Origin: DATGIQ01 sp035295665
GTDB taxonomy: Bacteria; Planctomycetota; Planctomycetia; Gemmatales; Gemmataceae
NCBI GenBank assembly: GCA_035295665.1
Contig: DATGIQ010000544.1
Location: 1-64,000, forward strand
Direction: 5' to 3'
Length of the DNA: 64,000 bases
The translations under genes and the position numbers were made by a program. Positions 1 through 10,200 of this stretch are shown here, one piece after another (within the stretch, counting starts at the first letter, position 1; each line of letters starts with the position of its first letter). Under the pieces are notes generated by a model that was given only the letters and a program-made list of their open reading frames with translations, made no database searches and was not told the origin of the DNA.

Positions 1-1
1 T

Positions 2-2380
2 TTGACGGTCAGCAGCGGCACGCTGGTCAACGCCGGCACCCTCAACATCCTGCCCGGCCTGACCGAATCCCCACGCACGCTGGCCGCCGACCTGCTCAAC
101 CAGGGCACGGTGAACGTAAATACCGACACTGACTTTTCCAATCCTTTCAACAATAGCGCGGCGGGCTCCGTACTGGTCCATGCAGGCACGCTAGCGCTTA
201 GCGGCGGTGGCACCAGTAACGGCAGCTTCAGCGCCGACGCCGGAGCGACGCTAAGCATAGCGAGTAACTATATTCTGCAAACGGGTGCCTCCGAGACCGG
301 TAGCGGCACGTTGCTGATTGACAGCGGTATGCTAACCGCCGGGGCCGATGTTAGCGTTCAAAATCTGATCCTAGCGGGCGGGACGCTGACTGGGGCGGGG
401 ACAGTAACGGTGAGCGGCCTAATGACGTGGACGGGCGGTTCCATGGCCGGGACCGGTGTTACAAACGTCGCACGGGGTGGCTTCCTGAATATCAACGGCG
501 GCAGCACCTATACCGGTCTGCGCACCATCAACAACGAGGGAATGAACATCTCCGTCAACCCCAGCAACGTCTTCGTCAGCACGGATTCCACGTTTACCCA
601 GCTGGAGAGCTTCGTGGCTTCCGGCCTGCAGACGCTGGCCAACGATCTCGGTCTGCCTTACGGCAATCTCATCCCCCTGCTGGGGCATGCGCTGAACACC
701 ATTCCCGGCTCGCTCATCAACGAGGTCACACCCGGTTTGCCGAAGACGATCAAGGGCATCAGCTTGTCGGCCATCCAGCAAGATCTCTTCCAGGTATTCG
801 GGCCCCCGGGCCTGGATATTCTCCGCCTCAATGGCTCAGCGCCCGAGTTCATTCCGATTCTCAACAGCGATGGAATGGTAGCCATCACCTTGCCCATTGG
901 AAGGAGCTTCACTGTGCAGGCTCCTTTCGACCTCGGCCTGCCCGGGTTGCCGCTCAAGCTGAATGCCTCCGGCAGCGTGCAAGGGAGTGTCGACGTCAAT
1001 CTGAACCTGAACTTTTCGGTGGCGCAGTTGGCCGGCCAAAGTCCGAGCTTCCAGATCGAGCCCTCGTTCATACAAGCCGAAGTAATGGCCAGCGTACCGG
1101 GCCTGATGGCCTCCGCCCGTGCCGGCCTGCTCCAGGCTGAGGCAACGGATGACCCGAAGCATCCGTCGTCGCTGCTCCTGATCTACTTAACGAATTTCGC
1201 CACCGACCCGAGTGGCGGCCTGATGGTCTCCACGACAACCAACGGAAGCGCCACCGTCAACCTCCTGCTCAGCGCCAGCTTCGGCAGTGATCCGGTCAAT
1301 GATCCTACTATCACAAGCAACTTCAATCTCGACTGGTCCTTCTCGAACGCTGACCCGGCGCAATCCAGCCCCTTCGGCAATACGCCGAACATCGCCTTCA
1401 ACAATGTCCAGCTTCACCTCGGCTCGTTTGTGGGTGATTTCCTCGCTCCCGTGCTCTCGGACGTGCAGGTGCTCACCCGCCGCCTTGATCCGCTCGCGAA
1501 GTTTCTGCTTCAGGAGGTACCGGTTATCTCTGACCTGTCGCGGGACGTCGGCAGCGGTCCAATTTACCTGGCAAACCTTATCCCGGAATATGGCGAAACG
1601 ATCGTACGCTTCGCAATGGCGGTGGAAGTTATCAACGGCCTCGATTCTAATGCTCTACGCACCGGCGTGGTGAGCCTCGGCAACTTCACCGTTACCGATC
1701 CGCGCGCTACCGATAGCGCAGGAGATGCTCCGCCGGCCGGCATCCTCCAGGATAACGCGGCTCCCGATGTAATCGCCCAGATCAGCGGTCTGAGCCCGGA
1801 TGCGGCCAACTTCTTTGACCAGCTGAGCATGCTGGGCAGCTCCGATACTCTCCATTTCACCATTCTGGATGATCCCACGAATGCCTTTGACCTGCTCATC
1901 GGCCGGGATACGACGCTGTTCAGCTACACCGTAACCCCGCTCATGATTTCGGACACCGTATTCACGTACGATATCCCCGTCTATCCCGGGGTAGTGGTGC
2001 ATTTCCAGGGAGACCTGAATTTCTCGGTGTCCGCCACGTTCGGCTGCGATAGTTCGGGCCTGCACGGTGGCAATATCTTGGATAGTTTCTACCTCCAAAA
2101 CGTATCGATTATGGTTGGCTTCACCGTGGAAGCGGGACCAGGAGTCGGCATTCCGGATCTCTTCACCGTGAGTGTGGACGGCGGTTTGGGAGTGAGCGCC
2201 ACCTTCACGCTCACCGGAACCGATGGAAACCCACGGCTTACCTGGAGCGAACTCGCCGACGGGCAGTACACCGTTTCAGATTCAGGCGATGTCCAGGGCT
2301 CCCTGAGCATCGATGTTACTTCGCTCGGGATGGATCTGTATTCGTTTACGTTGGCATCCTTTGATCGGCACATCTTTTGA
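2..2380 (+). CDS. C-terminal part of a large secreted beta-helix/autotransporter-like protein (5' end outside window)
   Basis: The frame is open from the first bases of the window, so the gene starts upstream and only the last 792 codons are seen. Residues about 1-190 are low-complexity Gly/Ser/Thr/Ala repeats of the kind 'SGTLxxAGTLxxxxG' and 'GGTLTGAGTVTVSG', as found in autotransporter-associated beta-helix repeats. The rest is rich in Asn, Asp, Ser and Thr, has almost no Cys, and shows no motif I recognise; a beta-rich extracellular protein is the best reading. The stop lies at 2378-2380 and about 280 bases separate it from the next gene, so it is not obviously in an operon with the ABC cassette. 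Function is unknown; structural surface protein or adhesin is an inference. Confidence 0.7.
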   Translation: MTVSSGTLVNAGTLNILPGLTESPRTLAADLLNQGTVNVNTDTDFSNPFNNSAAGSVLVHAGTLALSGGGTSNGSFSADAGATLSIASNYILQTGASETGSGTLLIDSGMLTAGADVSVQNLILAGGTLTGAGTVTVSGLMTWTGGSMAGTGVTNVARGGFLNINGGSTYTGLRTINNEGMNISVNPSNVFVSTDSTFTQLESFVASGLQTLANDLGLPYGNLIPLLGHALNTIPGSLINEVTPGLPKTIKGISLSAIQQDLFQVFGPPGLDILRLNGSAPEFIPILNSDGMVAITLPIGRSFTVQAPFDLGLPGLPLKLNASGSVQGSVDVNLNLNFSVAQLAGQSPSFQIEPSFIQAEVMASVPGLMASARAGLLQAEATDDPKHPSSLLLIYLTNFATDPSGGLMVSTTTNGSATVNLLLSASFGSDPVNDPTITSNFNLDWSFSNADPAQSSPFGNTPNIAFNNVQLHLGSFVGDFLAPVLSDVQVLTRRLDPLAKFLLQEVPVISDLSRDVGSGPIYLANLIPEYGETIVRFAMAVEVINGLDSNALRTGVVSLGNFTVTDPRATDSAGDAPPAGILQDNAAPDVIAQISGLSPDAANFFDQLSMLGSSDTLHFTILDDPTNAFDLLIGRDTTLFSYTVTPLMISDTVFTYDIPVYPGVVVHFQGDLNFSVSATFGCDSSGLHGGNILDSFYLQNVSIMVGFTVEAGPGVGIPDLFTVSVDGGLGVSATFTLTGTDGNPRLTWSELADGQYTVSDSGDVQGSLSIDVTSLGMDLYSFTLASFDRHIF

Positions 2381-2659
2381 GACGAGAACGCACCAACGTG
2401 GGCAGGTGCCCGCCTGCCCGATGAGCGGCGTTGGTCTGCGGGCCATCGCCGCGCGGAATGATTGAACACCCTTGCCGAGACCTACTTCCGGGGCTATTTC
2501 AACAGCATACGGGTCTGCTCCTACCGCCCGGTTCCCTGCCGCGTCCGCCTGCTGCCGGCGGTGTTGATTCCGCTTCGCCGGAAGCACCTGGGTTGTTGGC
2601 AAACGGTACGCGGTGCGCCCGGGGATTCCGCTCGTTCCGAACTCCAAGCGGAGGTGGCC

Positions 2660-3613
2660 GTGATCCACGTGAGCCAGTTGACCAAGTACTACGGCGATTA
2701 CGCCGCCATTCGCGATGTTTCCTTTGAGGTTCCCCGCGGGAAGATCGTTGGCTTCCTTGGCCCTAATGGAGCCGGTAAGACGACCACCTTGCGCATCTTG
2801 GCCGGCTACCTGACCGCGACCTCCGGCCAGGCCACGATCGACGGCCTCGATGTTTTCTGGCAACCGGTCGAAGTTCGGCGGCGGATCGGCTACATGCCGG
2901 AGAATTGCCCGCTCTATCCCGAAATGCGTGTTGCCGAATATCTGCGTTTCCGGGCCGGCATCAAGGGTTTGCACGGCCGACGGTGCCGCCAGCGCCTTGA
3001 TTACGTTCTGAATCGCTGCTGGCTCAGTGAGGTGCGCCGCCAGCTGGTCGGCACGTTATCGAAAGGGTATCGCCAACGGGTCGGCTTGGCGGATGCTCTG
3101 CTCGCCGATCCGCCGGTGTTGATCCTCGACGAGCCGACCGCCGGCCTCGACCCGAGCCAAATCCGCGCCAGCCGCGCCTTGATCCGCGAACTGGGCAAAG
3201 AGCACACCATCTTGGTGTCGACGCATATCCTGCCGGAGGTGGAGATGACCTGTGATAGCGTGATCATCATCCATCGTGGCCGGGTGGTGGCGTCCAGCTC
3301 GCTGGCCGAATTGACCACCCGGGCGGGGGCGGAAACGGTCATCGTGGTCGAAGCAGAAGGGTCGATCGCCACCGAGTCGATCCGACAACTGGCCGGTGTC
3401 GGCCGGCTGGAAAGCGAACCGATTCCCAATGGCACCCGCCTCCGCGTCACGACGGATGGCCCGCGGGAACTGACCCCGCGCCTGTGTGACTTGGCCGTCC
3501 AGCAGGGATGGAAACTCCGCGAGCTGCGGCCACAACGGCAGAGCCTGGAAGAAATGTTCGTGCGCATCGTCGAAGACGAAATCCCCGCAACCAACAGCGC
3601 GCGGCGAGCTTGA
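2660..3613 (+). CDS. ABC transporter ATP-binding protein, GldA/CcmA-like
   Basis: 317 residues. It should hydrolyse ATP to power the membrane partner encoded next. Walker A is GPNGAGKTTT near residue 40, the ABC signature is LSKGYRQRVGLADALLADP, and Walker B is ILDEPTAGLDP. A C-terminal extension of about 100 residues follows the nucleotide-binding domain, as in GldA and other ABC-2 ATPases. The frame is open further upstream, but I chose the GTG at 2660: GGAGG at 2650-2654 sits five bases before it, and the protein then begins 'VIHVSQLTKYYG', the usual family start. It is followed after 46 bases by the permease and then by GldG-like and DUF4340 genes. The substrate is not known; in Bacteroidetes the related GldA-F-G genes are tied to gliding, but the family is wider than that. 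Confidence 0.9.
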   Translation: MIHVSQLTKYYGDYAAIRDVSFEVPRGKIVGFLGPNGAGKTTTLRILAGYLTATSGQATIDGLDVFWQPVEVRRRIGYMPENCPLYPEMRVAEYLRFRAGIKGLHGRRCRQRLDYVLNRCWLSEVRRQLVGTLSKGYRQRVGLADALLADPPVLILDEPTAGLDPSQIRASRALIRELGKEHTILVSTHILPEVEMTCDSVIIIHRGRVVASSSLAELTTRAGAETVIVVEAEGSIATESIRQLAGVGRLESEPIPNGTRLRVTTDGPRELTPRLCDLAVQQGWKLRELRPQRQSLEEMFVRIVEDEIPATNSARRA

Positions 3614-3659
3614 AACGGACGATCCGTGACGCTTTACAAGCGATTGCTTGGAGTCTTGT

Positions 3660-4775
3660 ATGCTTCTAGCTGTCCGTGCAACCGAGAGCCTCATGCTTGC
3701 TGTGCTGGGCCTGGCGGGACTGCTTATCGCTGGCATCGCGATTGCCCTGATCGTGGGGTTGTTCCAGGCCCGCAGCTTGCTCCGCAAAGAATTCACCGCC
3801 TACTTCATCTCTCCGGTCGCTTATGTCATGCTGGTCGTCTTCCTGGCCGTCCTCGGTTGCCGATTTTATCTGGCGCTGGACCAGCTCACGCAGGGCGGGT
3901 CCCAGGGCATCGAATTCCCGATGCAGTATCTGTTCAGCATCCTGCCGCGGGGCATCGCCGGTTCGAAGGCATGGTTAATGGAGCTGTTCAGCAGCCAGGC
4001 TTTTTGGGTCGTTTACCTCCTGATTCCCCCGCTGTTGACGATGCGGCTCTTCGCGGAAGAACGGAACAGCGGGACGCTGGAAGTGCTCATGACGGCGCCG
4101 CTGAAGGATTGGCAGGTGGTTCTCAGCAAGTATCTCGCTTGCTTCGCCTTCTATGTGATCCTCTGGCTACCCACGATCGTGTATCTGCCGGTCTTGCTCG
4201 ATTTCAAACAAGTGGAATGGCAGCCGGCCTGGACGACATGGAGCATCCTGTTCGTAGGCGGGCTGGGTGCCGTGGTGCTCGCCGGGCTGCTGACCCTGCT
4301 TCCGCTGGGCACTGCCGGTCGGTTGAGCGCCGGGTTGATTCTTGCTGCCGGCGCGGCCTGCGCCAGCATCGGCGGCTGGTTCCATTATCACACCGACTCC
4401 GCCCATGTGGTTGAGGTAATCGCTGGAATCGATCCGATGCCGGTGCTGTCCACGTACCTGGGATTGGCTCTGGCGGGAGCTATGTTGTTGGCCCAGGGAA
4501 TGCTGGTGAGTAGCCTCCTGGGCAGCCAAATCGTGGCGGCCCTGGTTTCCGTCTTGCTGAACCTCGCGATCATCGTCGGCGGGTTGCTCCCCCTGGTGAT
4601 CGATACCGGCGGCACGGTGTCGAAAATCCTCTATTCCTTTTGTGTCCCGCTGCACATCAGTCAAGAGTTCGGCCGCGGCCAGGTGGACACCCGCCACGTC
4701 ATCCTGTACGGCAGCGTTGCTCTGTTCTGCTTGTTCTTGACAGTTCGCAGTCTGGAGAGTCGACGATGGCGTTGA
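3660..4775 (+). CDS. ABC-2 type permease, GldF-like
   Basis: About 371 residues with six or more hydrophobic segments. After the first segment comes KEFTAYFISPVAYV, a close match to the conserved region of GldF-type permeases, and later RLFAEERNSGTLEVLMTAP, the typical cytoplasmic loop of ABC-2 permeases. It would form the membrane channel for the ATPase upstream. The start is uncertain: ATG at 3660 gives the longest plausible protein and ATG at 3693 (MLAVLGLAGLL) is an alternative. Its stop overlaps the start of the next gene by ten bases, so the two are translationally linked. Confidence 0.88.
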   Translation: MLLAVRATESLMLAVLGLAGLLIAGIAIALIVGLFQARSLLRKEFTAYFISPVAYVMLVVFLAVLGCRFYLALDQLTQGGSQGIEFPMQYLFSILPRGIAGSKAWLMELFSSQAFWVVYLLIPPLLTMRLFAEERNSGTLEVLMTAPLKDWQVVLSKYLACFAFYVILWLPTIVYLPVLLDFKQVEWQPAWTTWSILFVGGLGAVVLAGLLTLLPLGTAGRLSAGLILAAGAACASIGGWFHYHTDSAHVVEVIAGIDPMPVLSTYLGLALAGAMLLAQGMLVSSLLGSQIVAALVSVLLNLAIIVGGLLPLVIDTGGTVSKILYSFCVPLHISQEFGRGQVDTRHVILYGSVALFCLFLTVRSLESRRWR

Positions 4776-7261
4776 CGACGAAATCCCCCTCCCCCTGGTG
4801 GGCGCGGCTCCATTTCCTGATCCGCTTCGCCGGGTTGACAGGGGTGGTGTGCGCGGGCATCGGCGTGGCCCTGGGATTCCTCGAAAACATCCTGGATCGG
4901 ATCGTGTCGCCGGACCTGCCGGCCGACTGGGAATTTATCCGTGCCACGTTCCCGTTCCTGACGCGGCCGGATATCGGGCCACCACCCCGCTTGACGGTCC
5001 AGATAGCGGTCGGCCTCCTGGTTGGCGGGGCGGCCGTGGCCCTGCTCGCGCTGCTCACGGAAATCTTTCGGATCTTGTTCCTCGTGGCCGGCCGGCGGAG
5101 CGCATTCGGCCTCAACGCCGCCGTGCAGATCCTCCTTGCCGCCCTTCTGCTTGTGGGGATCAATCTGTATGCCAATACCCATTACCTCCGCCTCGACTGG
5201 ACCCGGAAGCGGCTCTTTACTCTGCCGCCGGAAATCCAGGCGCGCTTGGGGCAATTACAGGGCGAGACCACCATCGTGGTCTACGAACGCCACAAGACGT
5301 TTGGGCAATTGCAAGACAAGCCGGACGCGTACGATTTCGCGGCCGAACGGAAGGTGGTGGAGAAAATCCATGACCTGGTCGAGCAGTTCCGCGAGCTGGG
5401 ACCGCGCTTCCGTGTGGAGGTCCTGGATGTGGAAGAAGAGGGCTTCAATCGGAAGCTCGATGATTTGACTGCGAATGCCAAGGAGCTGCGCACCGCCATC
5501 GATCAGGCCACCGAGAACAGCATTTTCATCGCCAGCGGCGATCTGCGCTTACCCAGCCAGCACAGGGTGCAGCGGCTCAGCTTTAACGATTTCTACCAGC
5601 TCGATAAGTCGGCCTCCAAGGAGGCCGACGGAGGACACGGCAACCTGGTCCTGCTCTACCAGGGTGTCGAACCGTTTGCTGGGGCCGTGCTCAACATCGA
5701 TGAAAAACGACCCACCATTGGCGTGCTCGTTACCCATGAGCTGTTGACCACGCAAGGAACCGAAGAAATCTTCCAGCTCAAGGGTTTCAAGAAGGCGTTG
5801 ATGGCGCACGGCTTCGATGTGAAGGACGTGATTCTCAAGAAGTGGAGTGAGTTCGCGCCGCCGGAGCCGGCCGTCTACACCTACGACGAAAGCCGTTACG
5901 ACCAGCTCGATGAGGAATTAACTTCCATCGATGCCGACATCAGGAACCTGAATGAACAACTGACTGATCTGGCCAAGGTGCAAGGGGAATGGCAAGCGAA
6001 ATCGCCGGCGGAGCTCACCAAGCTTTACACCAAGGAGCTGAACGGACGAACCATCGACGAAGCGTTGCGGCGCCGGCAGCTCGCATTTTGGCAACAAAAC
6101 GAGGCGATTTTGAAAGCGCTCCGCAACCAGTATCAAGAGGATCGGGAAGCCACGGCCAAGGAAAAAGCCACGCTCCATGTCGATGTCACGGCTGAGCAGC
6201 GGCGGATCGCCGATCTCAAGGCCAAGCTCGCGCGGGCAATTGCGGATTGTGACCTTCTGTTCATTCCGCGCTATACGATCCGCAATCTCCTTTCCGGGTT
6301 CACGATCCCCAATCAGATCCATCGCCTCGATGAATCCCAGGCGGCGGCCATTCGGGACTTCCTCAAGGCCGGCAAACCGGTGTTGGCGTGTTTTGGTCCG
6401 AGCAACATGCCACCCGGCGAACGGATGATGCCGGGCACCGAAGGACCCGATGACGTGGAGCGCGATCTCAGTCAGCTTGGCATTCGCTTTGGCAAGCAAA
6501 CGATCCTGTTCAATGTCGAGAGCAAGGCGTTCGCCGAGCGCCGCTCCAATCCGTTCGCCGCGGGAGCAAACGTGGAAGTTCCTCCCCTCGAGTTCGAGGG
6601 GGCCGGAGAAGCCACCCGAGCCGTACTGAAGCTCGGTACGCCGCCGTTGCCCCCCAATCCGCTCGGCCAGGCCATGAAGATCGCTGCCCATAGCTTTGGC
6701 ACGAGCGATCTCCCGTTGCGGGTGCAGTATCCCCGGCCGGTTTACTATCAACCGGCCAAGGGTCAAAACCTGGCGTTTGAGCCGGAATTCCTCATGACCA
6801 ATGCCGCGAGCTGGAACGAAGAACAACCGTTCCCGACCCGCGAACGGAGCATCCCCCGCTTCGAGCCGCCCAAGGCCGACGATGCCAGCAAGGGCACGCT
6901 CGATGAAAAACGCCGCGGCCCCTTTCCCATTGGCGTGGCGGTCGAAGCCCCGTTGCCTGCCGAATGGTATGCCGAGCAAAGCAACCAGCCGGCCACCGTT
7001 CGGGTGGCCGCCATCGGCAGCGGGCACATCTTCGTTGGGCCGGAGCTGTCGCCGGCCAAGGAAGAATTGCTCCTCGATACCTGTAATTGGCTGCTTGGCC
7101 GCGAGAATCTGTTGCGGCGGTCGGACCAGGTTTGGTCCTTCCCCCGCGTTGCCTCGAGCCCACGGGAGCACTCGTTGTGGAACTGGGGCGTCTGGCTTGG
7201 CTTGCCCAGCTTGTCCTTGTATTTCGGACTCGTCGTGCTCATGGGCCGGCGTTTACGCTGA
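4766..7261 (+). CDS. GldG-like ABC auxiliary membrane protein
   Basis: 831 residues. Residues about 15-40, 75-105 and 115-135 are hydrophobic, then a long soluble region follows and a single transmembrane segment lies at the very C-terminus (GVWLGLPSLSLYFGLVVLMG). Such a plan, with sequence like TRKRLFTLPPEIQARLGQL after the N-terminal helices, is that of GldG / ABC-type uncharacterised transport proteins. A charged, helical insert around residues 370-500 looks like coiled coil. The start at ATG 4766 overlaps the permease stop. The soluble domain of the family is thought to work outside the cytoplasm with the GldA-GldF pair; the substrate is unknown. Confidence 0.82.
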   Translation: MALTTKSPSPWWARLHFLIRFAGLTGVVCAGIGVALGFLENILDRIVSPDLPADWEFIRATFPFLTRPDIGPPPRLTVQIAVGLLVGGAAVALLALLTEIFRILFLVAGRRSAFGLNAAVQILLAALLLVGINLYANTHYLRLDWTRKRLFTLPPEIQARLGQLQGETTIVVYERHKTFGQLQDKPDAYDFAAERKVVEKIHDLVEQFRELGPRFRVEVLDVEEEGFNRKLDDLTANAKELRTAIDQATENSIFIASGDLRLPSQHRVQRLSFNDFYQLDKSASKEADGGHGNLVLLYQGVEPFAGAVLNIDEKRPTIGVLVTHELLTTQGTEEIFQLKGFKKALMAHGFDVKDVILKKWSEFAPPEPAVYTYDESRYDQLDEELTSIDADIRNLNEQLTDLAKVQGEWQAKSPAELTKLYTKELNGRTIDEALRRRQLAFWQQNEAILKALRNQYQEDREATAKEKATLHVDVTAEQRRIADLKAKLARAIADCDLLFIPRYTIRNLLSGFTIPNQIHRLDESQAAAIRDFLKAGKPVLACFGPSNMPPGERMMPGTEGPDDVERDLSQLGIRFGKQTILFNVESKAFAERRSNPFAAGANVEVPPLEFEGAGEATRAVLKLGTPPLPPNPLGQAMKIAAHSFGTSDLPLRVQYPRPVYYQPAKGQNLAFEPEFLMTNAASWNEEQPFPTRERSIPRFEPPKADDASKGTLDEKRRGPFPIGVAVEAPLPAEWYAEQSNQPATVRVAAIGSGHIFVGPELSPAKEELLLDTCNWLLGRENLLRRSDQVWSFPRVASSPREHSLWNWGVWLGLPSLSLYFGLVVLMGRRLR

Positions 7262-7288
7262 ACGGCTCCTGGGAGGAGAGGGCCTGCG

Positions 7289-10200
7289 ATGAATTACAAG
7301 ACCACGCTTGTGCTCCTGGCCTTCATTGCCGCCGGGGCAGTTGTCTATTGGCTGGGACCCGACGTTTCGCCCTGGCTTGGCCTAGCCCCCGCCCAGCCAA
7401 GCAGCACCGACGCCGGGACGCTCCGTACCTTGCAAGCTCTGACGGCCGATAACCTCGAACGGATCGAGATCCAGCAGGGACAGCGTGCCGTCGTGCTGGA
7501 GCGTGGCCCGGGCGGCGAATGGACTCTTCCCGGCAAATGGCCGGCACGGAAGGCGGAGGTCGACGATCTGGTTCAACTTCTCACGCATCTGCGCTCCCGA
7601 TTCCTGCCTCTTCCACTTGGGGATCCTGCCGAGCTGGCGCGGTTCGGGCTTGGCCATCCGCCAGTCCTTGTCACCGTCCGCGTGGGCAACACCAGTCACC
7701 GGCTGGCCTTCGGGGAAGAGCCTGGCGGGAGCAATCGCTTCTCCCGTCCCACCTACCTGCGGCTCGACGATAACCCGGAAGTGCTACGCCTGGCTCCCGG
7801 CTTGGTAGCTGCGCTGGACCGGCCGCAGGACCATTACCAGCAACGGCGCCTCTTCCCCAGCGAACGTGTCGCCCAGGACGGCGATTCCCAAGAAAAGTTG
7901 GACCGCCTCGTAGCTCAGGCCGTGGCCGTGAAAGGACCAACCGGTCATTTCCGGATCGCCAGGGCGAGCGCGGATTGGCAGCTGGAAGACCCGGTTCAGG
8001 ACAACGTCGACCCGGAAAAGCTGAAGGGGATCCTGAACGCCGTTCCGGACATCTGGGCCGAGCAGTTCGTGGACAATTCTAAAAAAGATTTTGCCGAATA
8101 CGGCCTGAAGGAACCGGAGCAGATGTTGCAGGTAACCCGCCCAACTGGAGAAACCACGCTGTTGATCGGCAAGCCTTCGCAGACAAGGACCCGAACCATC
8201 ACCCGGCCCGCCCCGAGTCTTGGGGGACCGCCCCTGCCGCCCCAGCGTGAGGTGATCCACGATGAATACCGCTACGCCAAACTGAAGGACAACGACCAGA
8301 TCTTCGAAATCAAGGCCGATCGGCTCAAAGACGTGTTTGTCGCCGCCGACAGCCTGCGTGACGCTAACCTGGCGCGGTTTCACAGCCAGGATGCCCGCCG
8401 CCTGGAAATCAACCAGGAGGGCCAGACCATCCTCCTGGTGAAGGAGAAAGAGAAATGGCGTTTGCAAGAGCCGCTGCAAGCAGATGCCGACCGTGCCGCC
8501 ATCACCGAGCTGCTTGACAAGCTTTCCAATCTGCAAGCCCGCGACAAGGATGTGATCGATCACGCGGATGCAATGACGTATGGGTTGGATAAGCCCACAG
8601 CAACGATGCAGGTGACGGTTGAAGAAGAGAACAAGAGCGAGAGAGAGCCCAAGGGCAACAAGACCAAGCAGTTCACGTTCGACCTGGGCAAGCACGACAA
8701 GGACAAGGCCAAGCTCTATGTACGGGTGGCCGATCGGGAGCGCATCAACGCGGTCGAAGACAGCCTCCTGAAACTGGTCCAGCGTCCCGCTCTGGCGTAT
8801 CGACCCCTCCAGCTCTTGCAATACACGGCCCACGACATCCAGGAGCTGCGCGTTCGCAAGGGAGAAGAGGAATACCATCTGAAACGGGCAGACCAAGGTT
8901 GGAGAATTGGCGGACCGTTTGACGCAGACGCCCCGGCCGACCAGGTCCGGCCGATGATCGAAGAACTGGCGACACTCCGCTGCGAGCGCTATGCGGCCCC
9001 GGCTGCCGCTGACCTGGCCGCATATGGCCTTGATCAGCCCATTCTGCGTTTGACGCTAATCACGGCCAAGAATGGTGATCCCAAAGGAGAGACACAGTCG
9101 CGCACACTGCTGGTCGGCAAGCCGACCGAGGCCAATGGCCAAGCGCGTTTTGCCAAGTTGGAGGAGGATCCGGCGGTCTTCGTCCTGGCCGCCAAGAGCG
9201 TGACCGCGGTGGACCACGCTGCTCTCGATCTGCTTGATCGACAGCTCCTTGCCTTGCAGCTAGACACGATCCAGCAAATTCAACAAAAGCGGGACGGCGG
9301 CACGCTAACTCTGGAACGCAAAGATGCGCAGTGGCAGGTGGTAGAGCCGCCGGTCGCGCCATTTGTCGCGGACCGTGGAACGATGACTGCCGTGTTGGGC
9401 GCGTGGTCGAATCTGCGTGCCCAGCGGGTTGCCGCTTACGGACCCCAGGTGGACCTATCCCGCTATGGTCTCGACAAGCCAGCCGCGCGAATTACCATCA
9501 CCCTGAAGCCGGCTGCCCACAGCGACAAGGCTGCCAAACCATCGGAGCATACGGTGCTTCTCGGCAACACGATTGCCGACTCTCCAGGCGATCGATTCGC
9601 CCGCGTGGATGATCGGCCGGGTGTCTTCGTACTGGCTGCCGAGCTGGCGAATGATCTCACGCATGGGTATCTCGATTTCGTGGACCGGACCGTGTTTCAG
9701 TTTGACGCGGCCAAGGTGACGTCCATTGAGCGGCGTATGGGAAACGAGAGCCTGGAAATCATCAAACGCGATAAGGCTTGGCAATTGGTAAAGCCAGGTG
9801 ATCATACCGCGGATGCTCCGGCGCTGGATGAAATCATCGGCCAACTTGGCCAGTTGCGTGCCAAGCGCGTGGCTGCCTACCCAGCCAAGGAGATAGCACC
9901 GTTTCAGCTCGATGAGCCCGTGGCTACCCTGACTGTCCGGATTGCGGGTGCCGACGGCAAGCCGGAAGAGCGTCTCCTGAAGATCGGCAAGGCCGTTGAA
10001 GAAGCGAAAGCGGACGGAGATCGCTTCGCAGCCGCGGGAGAGGGGACGATGGTATTTGTGCTTCCCGGAAGTTTGGCACGGCGGCTGACTGCTCCGCCCC
10101 TCCAGTTTCAGGATCGAAATCTCGCCCATTTCGGCGCTGCCGATCGCGCCATTCTGGAACGTGATCGCCGCAAGGCCACGTTTGCGAAAGTGGATGGCAC

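Noticed and set aside
5918..7171. 417-codon open frame on the minus strand inside the GldG-like gene
   Set aside because: It is the antisense of a clear gene, has no ribosome site and no family pattern; long antisense frames are common in G+C-rich genes.
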